Shown: positions 27,013-35,869 of the stretch, in pieces
Numbering within the stretch: the first letter of the stretch is position 1
Layout: each line of letters opens with the position of its first letter
Virus record (IMG/VR): IMGVR_UViG_3300028416_000004
Location: 168,515-232,514 of that record
Strand: one strand, 5' to 3'
Source: a virus
DNA length: 64,000 nt
Notes under the pieces: model-generated
What the model saw: only the letters and a program-made list of their open reading frames with translations
What the model was told of the DNA's origin: nothing
The model's database searches: none
Program-made: the position numbers and the translations under genes

Positions 27013-27591
27013 TTATAGTTTTATTAACACATCATGAGTAATTAATCGAATTAATTTTGTTGTTTCAGGGTTATTTTTATGTGTTTTTCTTATAGAAGAA
27101 TAAAACCCCATTCCAGACCAAGCATATTCAACCAATATTCCGTTTGGTTTTAACTCATCAACAATTTTTTGATACATACCCATCAATTCATTTTCATTCT
27201 TAAATGGTGTGTAACAATAAACAATATCATATTTACCATAATTATGATTCATAATATCATCAACATACAAATCGATATTATTATCCCAATAACCTTTTAG
27301 GTTTTTATTAAAAAAATCAACATACTCTTTATACTTCTCAACACCAAAAAAATTAAAAGTTTTGTCCTCAAATTTTTTGGATTCAATATAAAAGTTATAC
27401 ATCATTGTACCCAAACCAAATCCAGCATCACATACGTTAAATGTTGTTTTTGATGGTGTTAAATTTATCATTCTGGGAAAAATATTTTCGAATTGGGTTG
27501 TTGTTGGTTCGATATAATACCACTCATTGGTGTTATCAACAAAATCATTATTGTTTAATTCTTGTGATTTTATTTTATATTCTTTTTTCAT
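27013..27591 (-). CDS. SAM-dependent methyltransferase (class I)
   Basis: This encodes 192 residues from the preferred start MKKEYKIKSQ. The in-frame ATG 36 nt upstream lies in the loop of the fibre gene's terminator and would not be on an mRNA starting after it. Motif I is CDAGFGLGTMMYN, motif II FGVEKYKEY, then DLYVDDIMNH, a YDIVYCYTPF motif IV region and a GILVEYAW strand. The closest reading is a small-molecule or sugar methyltransferase; the YDIVYCYTPF motif is unlike DNA methylases (no DPPY or NPPF). It sits between adhesin genes, so modification of surface glycans or fibres is a guess. Confidence 0.72.
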   Translation of the reverse strand: MKKEYKIKSQELNNNDFVDNTNEWYYIEPTTTQFENIFPRMINLTPSKTTFNVCDAGFGLGTMMYNFYIESKKFEDKTFNFFGVEKYKEYVDFFNKNLKGYWDNNIDLYVDDIMNHNYGKYDIVYCYTPFKNENELMGMYQKIVDELKPNGILVEYAWSGMGFYSSIRKTHKNNPETTKLIRLITHDVLIKL

Positions 27592-27600
27592 AAGTGTTAA

Positions 27601-27640
27601 AAATAAAAAGAGGGAGGAGTATTTCATCCTCCCCTTTTTT
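27601..27640 (-). terminator. Terminator after long fibre gene
   Basis: The stem GGGAGGA (612-618) / TCCTCCC (627-633) has an 8-nt loop. On the minus strand it is followed by TCTTTTTATTTTT. It terminates the 27695-30445 fibre transcript. The loop contains an ATG in frame with the methyltransferase gene. Confidence 0.82.
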
Positions 27641-27694
27641 GTTTATGTATTAAATTAATAATACATTGGTTTTAGTTTAATCTAGGGTTGTAGA

Positions 27695-30445
27695 TTATGC
27701 TAATGGAGTAAAGTTACCATAATAATCAGGGTTTACAGCAATTGCTTCTTGTCCGTAAATCACAACTGATGCTCCAGTTTCAGGTGCTACATTGAACGTG
27801 AAGGTACCTTGAGTGTTACCTTTAGCATCTACTACTGAACTGAAAGTATAATCAACATCTCTTTCTTGTAATAAACCATTTAAGTAGATTGCTCCACTTC
27901 CATTAATTAATACACTGAAATCTACAGTTACACCATCTCCGACTGCACTATTTAAAATCACAAACTTCCCGACATTAACAGCGTTTAAAATCATAGATTT
28001 GATTTCAACTAATGCTCCGTTAACACCATCTTTGATAGCTTGGTCGATTGAGTTTTGAACTGAAATCTCAGCAGATAACACAACTTCTAATGAAGCGTCA
28101 GCAGCAAGTCTTGCAGCTTTCTCTACAGAGTCAGCAGCTTCGAATGCAGCTGTTACAGCAGCGTCACCAGCAATTCTTGCGTTTTGTTCAGCTAAGTCAG
28201 CAGATTCTCTAGCAGCAACTTCAGTTGAGATATCAGCGTTTACTTTAGCTTCTAATGAAGCGTCAGCAGCTTCTCTAGCAGCAACTTCAGTTGAGATATC
28301 AGCGTTTACTTTACCTTCTAGTGAAGCGTCAGCAGATTCTCTAGCAGCAACTTCAGTTGATAAAGCAGCGTCATTACTCAATACGTAAGAAGCAAATGCT
28401 TGGTCGTTTTCAGTATCAACAGAGTTGATTAGTGTTACGATTTCAGCAAATGAATCTTTATCAGCATCAGAAGCCTCTAAGATAGCATCAATTCTACTTT
28501 TTTCAGTAGATACTTTAGCCTCTAATGAAGCGTCTCCTGAAACTCTCGCTGATTCTTCAGCAGATACGTCAGCATCGATTTTAGCTTCTAATGAACCATC
28601 AGCAGCAACTCTTGAACTAGCTTCAGAACTGATTGCAGCTTCTCTAGCAGCAACTTCAGTAGAGTATTCAATAGCGTGAGTTGATTCCTCAGTAGACAAT
28701 CTTAATTCTAATGAAGCATCAGCAGCAGCTCTAATACTAGCTTCAGCAGATACGTCACCTGTTACAGTAGCATCAAAGTTATCTAAAATTCCTTTAGTAA
28801 TGAATGATAAAGCATCATATCCAGCTAAACTATCTGGTTGAACACCAGCTTTGTTTAAACCTTCGAATGTTCTTTCTCCAGCTGTACCTTCAGCAATAAC
28901 ATCTTTCATTCTAATGTTGTTATCACCATCAACTTCGATTGTTACATCATCAGTTAAAGGTAATGCATCGATTTCAGCTTCCAATGAAGTATCACTAGCT
29001 AAACGAGTTGATTCTTCAGCATCTAATTCACTAACAACTTCTGCGAATGAATCGATTGAGTTTAAGTCAGTGTTAGCGATGATTGAAGAAACCTCACTTG
29101 ATAATACTGTAGCGATTGAATCTTCAGCTTCAGTAGCTCTTGAAATCTCAGCAGCTAATGCAACATCTAATGAACCATCAGCAGCAATTCTTGCAGCTTC
29201 TTCACTAGCTATAGATTCATTTAAATCCTTAGACTCAAGTTCGATTTTTTCATTTAATGAAGCATCAGCAGATACTCTTGAACTTACTTCAGATTCGATA
29301 GCTGTATCATGCTGAGCATCTTTAGCTGTAGCTCTAGCTATCTCAGCGTTTAATTCATTTTGAAGGTCAGTATCTGTATTTATCGCTCTAGTTATTTCGT
29401 CATCGATTTTAGCTTCTAATGAACCATCAGTAGCAATTCTTGCAGATTCTTCAGCTGACATGTCAGCATCGATTTTAGCTTCTAATGAACCATCAGCAGC
29501 AATTCTTGCAGATTCTTCAGCTGACATGTCAGCATCGATTTTAGCTTCTAATGAAGCGTCAGCAGCTTCTCTAGTAGCTTTCTCTACAGAGTCAGCAGCT
29601 TCGAATGCAGCCGTTACAGCAGCATCACCAGCAATTCTTGCGTTTTGTTCAGCTAAGTCAGCAGATTCTCTAGCAGAAACCTCAGTTGAGATATCAGCGT
29701 TTACTTTACCTTCTAATGAAGCGTCACCTGAAATTCTTGAAGATACTTCAGTTGATAAAGCAGCATCATTAGATAATACATAAGATGCAAATGCTTGGTC
29801 ATTTTCAGTATCAACAGAGTTGATTAATGTTACGATTTCAGCGAATGAATCTTTATCAGCATCAGAAGCCTCTAAAATAGCATCAATTCTACTTTTTTCA
29901 GTAGATACTTTAGCCTCTAATGAAGCGTCTCCTGAAACTCTCGCTGATTCTTCAGCAGATACGTCAGCATCGATTTTAGCCTCTAATGAAGCGTCTCCTG
30001 AAACTCTCGCTGATTCTTCAGCAGATACGTCAGCATCGATTTTAACTTCTAATGAACCTTCAGCATCTTTAGCTCTAGTAGTTTCATCACTGATTGATGT
30101 CTCTAATGAACCTTCAGCATCTTTAGCTCTAGCAACTTCAGCATCGATAGCTGCATCATGTTCAGCATCTTTTGCTTCAGCTCTAGCAACTTCAGCAGCG
30201 ATTTCAGCATCATGTTCAGCATCTTTTGCTTCAGCTCTACTCTTCTCGTTGGTAATTGCTTGTTCTAAATTTTGTAAGTCGTCAACTAACCCAGGTAAAT
30301 CTGATTTCTCAATACCAATTGGTCTTAAAATTTCAGCATCAGTCAATTTACCGTCTGATTGTTTATTTAAGATAATCCTAGTTCCACCTGTAAAATTGTT
30401 TGTTGGCTCTACTGGTGCTTCTAATAAAAATAATCTATTTTCCAT
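27695..30445 (-). CDS. Long tail fibre with coiled-coil repeats
   Basis: This encodes 916 residues. The bulk is Ala/Glu/Asp/Ser repeats of the type ASLEAKIDADVSAEESAR, predicted trimeric coiled coil. A longer unit of about 95 residues (LEAKVSTEKSRIDAI...DNDQAFASYVL region) occurs twice, near 150-245 and 610-705. The C-terminal 90 residues are globular and resemble the domain repeated twice in the protein at 31808 (AIYLNGLLQERDVDYTF, then ASVVIYGQE). It is leftward and ends at a strong terminator. It is probably a side or long tail fibre shaft. Confidence 0.8.
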   Translation of the reverse strand: MENRLFLLEAPVEPTNNFTGGTRIILNKQSDGKLTDAEILRPIGIEKSDLPGLVDDLQNLEQAITNEKSRAEAKDAEHDAEIAAEVARAEAKDAEHDAAIDAEVARAKDAEGSLETSISDETTRAKDAEGSLEVKIDADVSAEESARVSGDASLEAKIDADVSAEESARVSGDASLEAKVSTEKSRIDAILEASDADKDSFAEIVTLINSVDTENDQAFASYVLSNDAALSTEVSSRISGDASLEGKVNADISTEVSARESADLAEQNARIAGDAAVTAAFEAADSVEKATREAADASLEAKIDADMSAEESARIAADGSLEAKIDADMSAEESARIATDGSLEAKIDDEITRAINTDTDLQNELNAEIARATAKDAQHDTAIESEVSSRVSADASLNEKIELESKDLNESIASEEAARIAADGSLDVALAAEISRATEAEDSIATVLSSEVSSIIANTDLNSIDSFAEVVSELDAEESTRLASDTSLEAEIDALPLTDDVTIEVDGDNNIRMKDVIAEGTAGERTFEGLNKAGVQPDSLAGYDALSFITKGILDNFDATVTGDVSAEASIRAAADASLELRLSTEESTHAIEYSTEVAAREAAISSEASSRVAADGSLEAKIDADVSAEESARVSGDASLEAKVSTEKSRIDAILEASDADKDSFAEIVTLINSVDTENDQAFASYVLSNDAALSTEVAARESADASLEGKVNADISTEVAAREAADASLEAKVNADISTEVAARESADLAEQNARIAGDAAVTAAFEAADSVEKAARLAADASLEVVLSAEISVQNSIDQAIKDGVNGALVEIKSMILNAVNVGKFVILNSAVGDGVTVDFSVLINGSGAIYLNGLLQERDVDYTFSSVVDAKGNTQGTFTFNVAPETGASVVIYGQEAIAVNPDYYGNFTPLA

Positions 30446-30726
30446 TTGTTTTTTTAATTATTATGTTTTATTCTACACTCTTTCGTGTCGTTTTTGGCAT
30501 ATACATAATTAATTTAAATATAAAATAGGATTATAAATATAAATGATTAAAAACTATTAAAATATTTTTATACAAAAAAATATTTATTAAAAGTTTTTTT
30601 TAATATAAATGTGAAATAAATCTTCAAATTTTGTTTGAGAGATTTCTTGATATAATATATAAATTTAAATATTTGAGCCTTGGAAGCTCATTGCAATTAA
30701 TAAATATAAAGAAAAAAAAATAAAAA
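30446..30726. other. Intergenic region with hairpins
   Basis: This 281-nt gap lies between leftward genes. It contains ATATTTATA on the minus strand (30532-30540), a candidate promoter for the long fibre. It also has two hairpins: AAATC-T-TCAAA (618-628) with TTTGA-GA-GATTT (634-645), and TGAGC...GCTCA near 30675-30691. Neither hairpin has a clear U-tract. No ORF was found. Confidence 0.4.
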
Positions 30727-31464
30727 CTATTTTTTAACATTTTTTAACAAATAATCTACCTTGTTTATTTTCTTTAAAATATATAAACCTCTAATTTTAA
30801 AAAACTTATTACAATATTCTAAAAAACTTTCATATGTTTTAAATTTGTTAAATTTAGGAATGTTATATGATTGTAAAATATTAAATTCTTTTTTACATTT
30901 TTTATTTTTAAAATTTTCAACTTTGAAATCTAACATTTTTTTTATTTCATTTTTATAATAAAAATTATTGTCAAAAAAATGATTTTCTAAAAAAGAAGGT
31001 ATTTCTAATTTTGTTGAATAATAAAAAAAGCGAATAACTTTTATTAAGTTAGGTATTTTACTTTTGTCTGTTGTTAATAATTTTTGAAAATCTTCAGTAT
31101 ACAACTCTTTAACTTCTTTACTTTCTTTAATTGGTTTACCTCCATTTTTATAAATGCACCAATCAACATAAATATGTTTTAACTCATGTAACAAAGAATC
31201 AACTGTTAAATTATTTACATTCAAAGTAAGATAAGATATATATTCATTTTTGTCTTTATGGAATCCAGATTTATCATGTAAATACTCATTCAATTGACCT
31301 AACTCAATAATAATTTTATCTACACCAAAATTTTCATATATACCTTTTAAGGATTTAATGTCTATGATTAGTTTTTCATTAATATTATCTTCAGAATAAT
31401 AGTTTGATATTTCTTCTACAATAAAATCTGTTAAATTTTTAACTACTAAAGATATTCCTAACAT
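30727..31464 (-). CDS. Putative zinc-dependent peptidase-like protein (HExxH)
   Basis: This encodes 245 residues. LLHELKHIYVDW (91-102) contains HELKH, matching the HExxH zinc-peptidase motif and set in a helix after beta strands as usual. A third ligand is not obvious. The C-terminal half is Lys/Asn/Phe-rich. It is 32 nt after a small DUF5659-like gene on the same strand. It could be a virion peptidase or an inactive relative. The family is not recognised. Confidence 0.55.
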   Translation of the reverse strand: MLGISLVVKNLTDFIVEEISNYYSEDNINEKLIIDIKSLKGIYENFGVDKIIIELGQLNEYLHDKSGFHKDKNEYISYLTLNVNNLTVDSLLHELKHIYVDWCIYKNGGKPIKESKEVKELYTEDFQKLLTTDKSKIPNLIKVIRFFYYSTKLEIPSFLENHFFDNNFYYKNEIKKMLDFKVENFKNKKCKKEFNILQSYNIPKFNKFKTYESFLEYCNKFFKIRGLYILKKINKVDYLLKNVKK

Positions 31465-31496
31465 AATAACAAAAAATTAATATGTTATAATCTTAA

Positions 31497-31721
31497 TTAA
31501 AGGTTATAAATAAGATTTTTTAAATTTTTGATTGAATTTGTATAAGACAAAGGTTTACAGTTTCCTTCTTCAGTTAAATAAAGATTAACTAAATTTAATA
31601 ATTCTTCAGTTTCATCAAAAATAAAAGAAACTTTATTCTTATTTTTTTCAACCGAAATTTTTTGGTTGTTCAACTTTAAGAAAGCTGCTAAATATAAATC
31701 GTTTGTTTTGTACTTATTCAT
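31497..31721 (-). CDS. DUF5659-like small protein
   Basis: This encodes 74 residues matching my memory of DUF5659: TNDLYLAAFLKLNN, then KVSFIFDETEELLNLVNLY, then SYTNSIKNLKNLIYN. The family is small and of unknown function, frequent in phages. Upstream on the coding strand is ATATTTATTAATA. Confidence 0.65.
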   Translation of the reverse strand: MNKYKTNDLYLAAFLKLNNQKISVEKNKNKVSFIFDETEELLNLVNLYLTEEGNCKPLSYTNSIKNLKNLIYNL

Positions 31722-31807
31722 GTTTCAATTATTTTATAGTTCTCATTTTTGCGTTATTAATAAATATGATTTTTTTTTTTATTTTATGATTTATATTAAT
31801 TTTATTT

Positions 31808-32521
31808 TTAAAAAAATCTATAAGTACATTTTATTCTAGAATCTTTTAAAGGTGGGTATTTGAATATAATTTGATTATCAACAATTTCATAATCATAATC
31901 TTGACTATCATCTTGTAGTAATCCATTTACATAAACATGTTCAGAGTTTATTTCAGGTAGATTTTGTAATAAAAATATATTATTAAATCCATCAGCAACC
32001 CCTTCTGGTATTTCTTTGTCTGAAATTTGAAGTTCTGGGGAGATTTTTTCTATTAGTCTATAAGTACATCTAACTTTTGAACCTAAATAAGGTGCTTTTC
32101 TAAATGTTATAACATTTCCGAATATAGTATAATCATTTTCTTCTCCTGGGTCTTGTAAAGCTCCATTTAGATAAACATGCTCAGAGTTTTCTTGTGGTAT
32201 TTGAGATAATATAAATTCTCTATTTATACCATTAACTATCCCAGTAGGTATCTCTTTATCTAAAAAGCTTTTTTCGTCTTTATTGTCTATTGATAGGGGT
32301 TGCCAATCAGTAGTGGTAAAGTTCCAATCAACATCTTTTAGAATATAAAAAGAATTACTTTCTAAAATATACACCATCATCCCAGACTTTCGTCTCTCTG
32401 CTGGTAAACTATTTAATTGAAATGCACTATTAAGAACAGCATAAGAACCAACATCCATAGGTGTAGCATATATGTTGTTGTTTAAAATGTTCCTACTATT
32501 ATATGTAATTAAAGATGGCAT
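31808..32521 (-). CDS. Tail structural protein with duplicated beta domain
   Basis: This encodes 237 residues. The N-terminal 80 residues contain a segment common in phage fibre attachment regions (MMVYILESNSFYIL). Then two copies of one domain of about 75 residues follow: EIPTGIVNGINREFIL...SEHVYLNGALQD and EIPEGVADGFNNIFLL...SEHVYVNGLLQD. A third relative forms the C-terminus of the 916-aa fibre. It is likely a fibre connector or tip, leftward and directly after the YadA-like cluster. Confidence 0.65.
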   Translation of the reverse strand: MPSLITYNSRNILNNNIYATPMDVGSYAVLNSAFQLNSLPAERRKSGMMVYILESNSFYILKDVDWNFTTTDWQPLSIDNKDEKSFLDKEIPTGIVNGINREFILSQIPQENSEHVYLNGALQDPGEENDYTIFGNVITFRKAPYLGSKVRCTYRLIEKISPELQISDKEIPEGVADGFNNIFLLQNLPEINSEHVYVNGLLQDDSQDYDYEIVDNQIIFKYPPLKDSRIKCTYRFF

Positions 32522-32548
32522 ACTAATAAATAGTAAATTTTTAATTTA

Positions 32549-33592
32549 TTAACCTCTAATTAACCGAATCCATACATTATCTGCAACTGCTGTAAACCAA
32601 TAATTCGCATTAAAGTAAGCTTGACCTTGATATGTATCTAATATTGTAGGACCTACATATACACCATTAATATCCCAATTTGTAGAATTATCTAATAAAG
32701 ATATGTTATAAGCTGACAATATATAAGCATCTAAAATTGGAATCTCTTCAACTGTACCTCCAGTTGGTGTTGAAGTACCTACGACTGATTTCCCTGTTAA
32801 ATTTTGAAACTTTTCAAATGTAACACTTTGAGGTTGTATAGTTGTACGACCTGAATAATTAATAAAAACATCACCAATAACATCTACAGCTTGAGGATTG
32901 TTAGTTTGGTCTCCAATAAATATTTGCGCTTGATTTATGGAAGGTAAAGGTGTTAAAGCTCCTATTGGAGCAAATAAATTAGATAAATCAGTAGAACCTG
33001 AAGAAATTACCCCAGAAACTTCAAAATCACCATTAATAGTTAATCCTGTAAATTCATCTATAACAACTTCTAAAATGGAAGAATCACTCTTAGATAAAGT
33101 TAATTTATTCGCATTATCATATGTTAAACCATTAGTAAATACATCAGAACCAATTGTAGAAAAAATATTATACAAATCAGTTCCTGCAGAGTAAATTACT
33201 CCACCATTTTCAGCTAACCTAGCATTTTCCGTGTATAAAGAATTACTCTTATTAGCATTTATGTTAACACCTCCAGCAATTACCGTATTATAAATATTAT
33301 CGTCAATAGTATTACTTAACCCTCCTAATATTGCTGAATAATCAGAATTAGAACCTATAGCATTAGTTAAACCTCCTAATACTGCTGAATAATCACCTCC
33401 AGCATCACTATTGGAATTTTTTAAAACAACTGAATTGTTACCACTACCAACTTCAAATAAGCTTAATGTACTTCCACTACCTAATACAACACTATCAATC
33501 TCACGCTTCAATGTACGCAAATTAACAGCATCCTTATCATACTTGGGGTCTGATAAATTTAATCCTCTTCCGTTTTTAAAATCGTTTGACAT
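32549..33592 (-). CDS. YadA-head-like fibre protein 1
   Basis: This encodes 347 residues. Short Ser/Gly/Ala repeats YSAVLGGLTNAIGSNSDYSAILGG (residues about 65-105; quoted in part) match the head repeats of trimeric autotransporter adhesins. The C-terminal part is beta-rich (LRLPTT-like segments are absent; it ends NVWIRLIRG). It is the first of four tandem genes with this design and probably a trimeric fibre component. Confidence 0.65.
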   Translation of the reverse strand: MSNDFKNGRGLNLSDPKYDKDAVNLRTLKREIDSVVLGSGSTLSLFEVGSGNNSVVLKNSNSDAGGDYSAVLGGLTNAIGSNSDYSAILGGLSNTIDDNIYNTVIAGGVNINANKSNSLYTENARLAENGGVIYSAGTDLYNIFSTIGSDVFTNGLTYDNANKLTLSKSDSSILEVVIDEFTGLTINGDFEVSGVISSGSTDLSNLFAPIGALTPLPSINQAQIFIGDQTNNPQAVDVIGDVFINYSGRTTIQPQSVTFEKFQNLTGKSVVGTSTPTGGTVEEIPILDAYILSAYNISLLDNSTNWDINGVYVGPTILDTYQGQAYFNANYWFTAVADNVWIRLIRG

Positions 33593-33608
33593 ACTATTAA
33601 ATATTTAT

Positions 33609-34742
33609 TTAACTAATGTATTCCGTATCACAATCAGTTGACCCATAATCATCTAAACTGGTAATAAATTTACCTATTGTATCATGTTTAGTTACAACCC
33701 AACAATCTAATCCAACATCTGAACCAAAATATGTAAATTCAATTACAGTTCCTCTTTTTAAATTAAAATCATCACTAGAAGCATTTGCATTTGTCAATTC
33801 AATTCCAGTACTATCTCCAATACCATAAAAAATAGAAGTATTATATGTTATATTTACTGATATATATTCTTTAAATGTATTTGAATTCCGCATATTAGCA
33901 ATAATTATAACATCTCCTGTATTTCCTGTTGTAGGTAAAAAGTTTTTATTTGTAGGATTTGATTGAAATAATGAATAAAATTTATTTACTTCTAAAACTA
34001 TTGAGTTACTTAAATTTTCTCCTGTTAAGTTTATGAAATTAGTATCGTATTCTTTTTGGTTTACATCACCATTAGACTCTAAAGTTAAAACATTTGTTAG
34101 GTTATTATCATTAGATATATTATTAATATTTAACTTTGAAACATATACCATATCATCATCATAAAGATTAGTCATTGAAGAACCTCCTAAAATCGCACTT
34201 TTATTACCAAGACATTTTAAATCATACAATGTACTTGTAGAAGAATTTATAAATGAATAATCTCCATCTATTTGAACATATTGACCAGATGCAAAAGAGT
34301 AATCTCCATAAGTTAAAGTTCTATTATTTATACTAGTCGAACAAGCTCCAGAAGAAATACTTAAATTATTTAATGACAAAGAATAATTTCCATAAGATTT
34401 ACACTCATCATTAGATGTAAAAGAATAATCTCCAAATGATGTAGTTTTATTTCCTTGTGCAAAAGAATAATTACCAATAGCAGTTGTTTGATGTCCAGAA
34501 GCAAAAGAATAATCACCACCAGCAACATTTTTATATCCATTAGAAAAAGAAGTATTTCCAGATGAAAAATTATCATTACCAGCAGCAAATGAATAATTAG
34601 CAGATGCTAAATTTCCAGTTGAATTATCGGCTATTATTGAATAATTTCCAGTACTAGCACTCCACAAAGAGGTCAAACCAGATAGACTATTAATTTTAAT
34701 TCTACCTTCATTTATATTATCTCCACTTAATATTAAATCCAT
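33609..34742 (-). CDS. YadA-head-like fibre protein 2
   Basis: This encodes 377 residues. The start (DLILSGDNINEGRIKINSLSGLTSLWSASTG, in part) is paralogous to the next two genes. About ten 14-residue repeats with YSFASG/GDYSFA cores run from 55 to 190 (left-handed beta-roll head). A distinct C-terminal beta domain (about 230-377) has WVVTKHDTIG near its end. It is 16 nt from its neighbour. It is predicted to be a trimeric adhesive fibre. Confidence 0.72.
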   Translation of the reverse strand: MDLILSGDNINEGRIKINSLSGLTSLWSASTGNYSIIADNSTGNLASANYSFAAGNDNFSSGNTSFSNGYKNVAGGDYSFASGHQTTAIGNYSFAQGNKTTSFGDYSFTSNDECKSYGNYSLSLNNLSISSGACSTSINNRTLTYGDYSFASGQYVQIDGDYSFINSSTSTLYDLKCLGNKSAILGGSSMTNLYDDDMVYVSKLNINNISNDNNLTNVLTLESNGDVNQKEYDTNFINLTGENLSNSIVLEVNKFYSLFQSNPTNKNFLPTTGNTGDVIIIANMRNSNTFKEYISVNITYNTSIFYGIGDSTGIELTNANASSDDFNLKRGTVIEFTYFGSDVGLDCWVVTKHDTIGKFITSLDDYGSTDCDTEYIS

Positions 34743-34757
34743 ATTTTTTTATTTTGT

Positions 34758-35852
34758 TTATTGAATTCTAGATTTAAAAAAATCATAATGCTCAGTTCTT
34801 AAATTACTAACAAAATTATTTATAACCCAGAAATAATTTGATGAATTATAATAAAAGAAAGTTAATTCGATATATTCATATTCATATAAATATAAAGATT
34901 TATTATCAATTTTTTTTGGAACATCATTAAAATAAGATAAATATACATTAGGAGGAAAATATAAACGAGTAACACTACTTTCATCACTAACTAATTTTAT
35001 TTTTTTTCCAAAATCTGAAGAATTAGAAGTAGGCATTGTAAAAGTATTATAATTACCAACTTGATAAGTTCCATTTGTCTTGCTAACATATCCATTATTT
35101 AAGGTTATATTAATATTTTGTCCTGTTATGTGATTCCAAACAAAAAAAGATGAAGGAATTACCAAATCTTTCGTTATGACATTTCCATTTAAATCTATAG
35201 ATAAAACTTTTGTTGGAGGAGAAGAAATGTCTTCTACTGTATCTATTTTAACAGAAGGAACATATACAGTATCATCACTCCCCCCAGTTATATTTTCACC
35301 TCCAATAATAGCACTTCTATCACCTGTTATTAATGAATTTTTTGAATAAACAAAAGAATAATCGCCAATAGCAGATGAATTATAACCACTTGCAAAAGAA
35401 TAATTTCCAGAAGCAATTGTCTGATATCCAGAAGCAAAAGAATAATCACCAATAGCAGTTGTTTGATATCCAGAAGCAAAAGAATAATCACCAATAGCAG
35501 TTGTTTGATATCCAGAAGCAAAAGAATAGTTTCCTATGGCAGTTGTTTGTAATCCAGAAGTAAAAGAAAAATCTCCAATTGAACTACCACTCTCTCCTGT
35601 TGCAAAAGAATAATCTCCATCAGCACTTACATTTTTACCATAAGCAAAAGAATATAATCCATTAGATTTGCTTTTTAGACCTCCAGCAAAACTATAGTCA
35701 TTTGAAGATATATTATTTGTATCATTTATAGATATAATTGAATTGTTACCAGTAGTAGAACTCCAAATATTAGAATCCCCAGAAAAATTTTCATTTATTT
35801 TATCTACAGCTTCAAAAGTTGTATCGCTTGTTAATATGTAATTAAAACTCAT
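34758..35852 (-). CDS. YadA-head-like fibre protein 3
   Basis: This encodes 364 residues. The N-terminus (LTSDTTFEAVDKINENFSGDSNIWSSTTG, in part) is paralogous to proteins 2 and 4. Residues about 55-185 are 14-residue head repeats, several almost identical at DNA level (see repeat at 35423). The C-terminal domain is paralogous in fold position and ends FWVINNFVSNL. Same operon and spacing as its neighbours. Confidence 0.75.
   Translation of the reverse strand: MSFNYILTSDTTFEAVDKINENFSGDSNIWSSTTGNNSIISINDTNNISSNDYSFAGGLKSKSNGLYSFAYGKNVSADGDYSFATGESGSSIGDFSFTSGLQTTAIGNYSFASGYQTTAIGDYSFASGYQTTAIGDYSFASGYQTIASGNYSFASGYNSSAIGDYSFVYSKNSLITGDRSAIIGGENITGGSDDTVYVPSVKIDTVEDISSPPTKVLSIDLNGNVITKDLVIPSSFFVWNHITGQNINITLNNGYVSKTNGTYQVGNYNTFTMPTSNSSDFGKKIKLVSDESSVTRLYFPPNVYLSYFNDVPKKIDNKSLYLYEYEYIELTFFYYNSSNYFWVINNFVSNLRTEHYDFFKSRIQ
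35423..35528. repeat. 42-bp tandem repeats in YadA-like gene
   Basis: Two perfect 42-bp units begin at 35423 and 35465, followed by a third, partial, from 35507. Each encodes a 14-residue head repeat with core GYQTTAIGDYSFAS. Diverged units continue on both sides. Slipped-strand changes would alter fibre length in-frame. Confidence 0.9.
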
Positions 35853-35869
35853 AATTTTTATATCTTTTT

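Noticed and set aside
28425-30512. Long plus-strand ORFs opposite the 916-aa fibre gene
   Set aside because: They are antisense shadows of the Ala/Ser/Glu repeat codons; they follow the repeats, have no recognised protein features and no promoter.
30618-30691. Terminator hairpins upstream of the long fibre
   Set aside because: The hairpins have no U-tract on the transcribed strand; noted only as intergenic structure.
35381-35590. Regularly spaced near-identical units that could look like a CRISPR array
   Set aside because: The 42-bp units are contiguous and encode in-frame head repeats, with no separate unique spacers.
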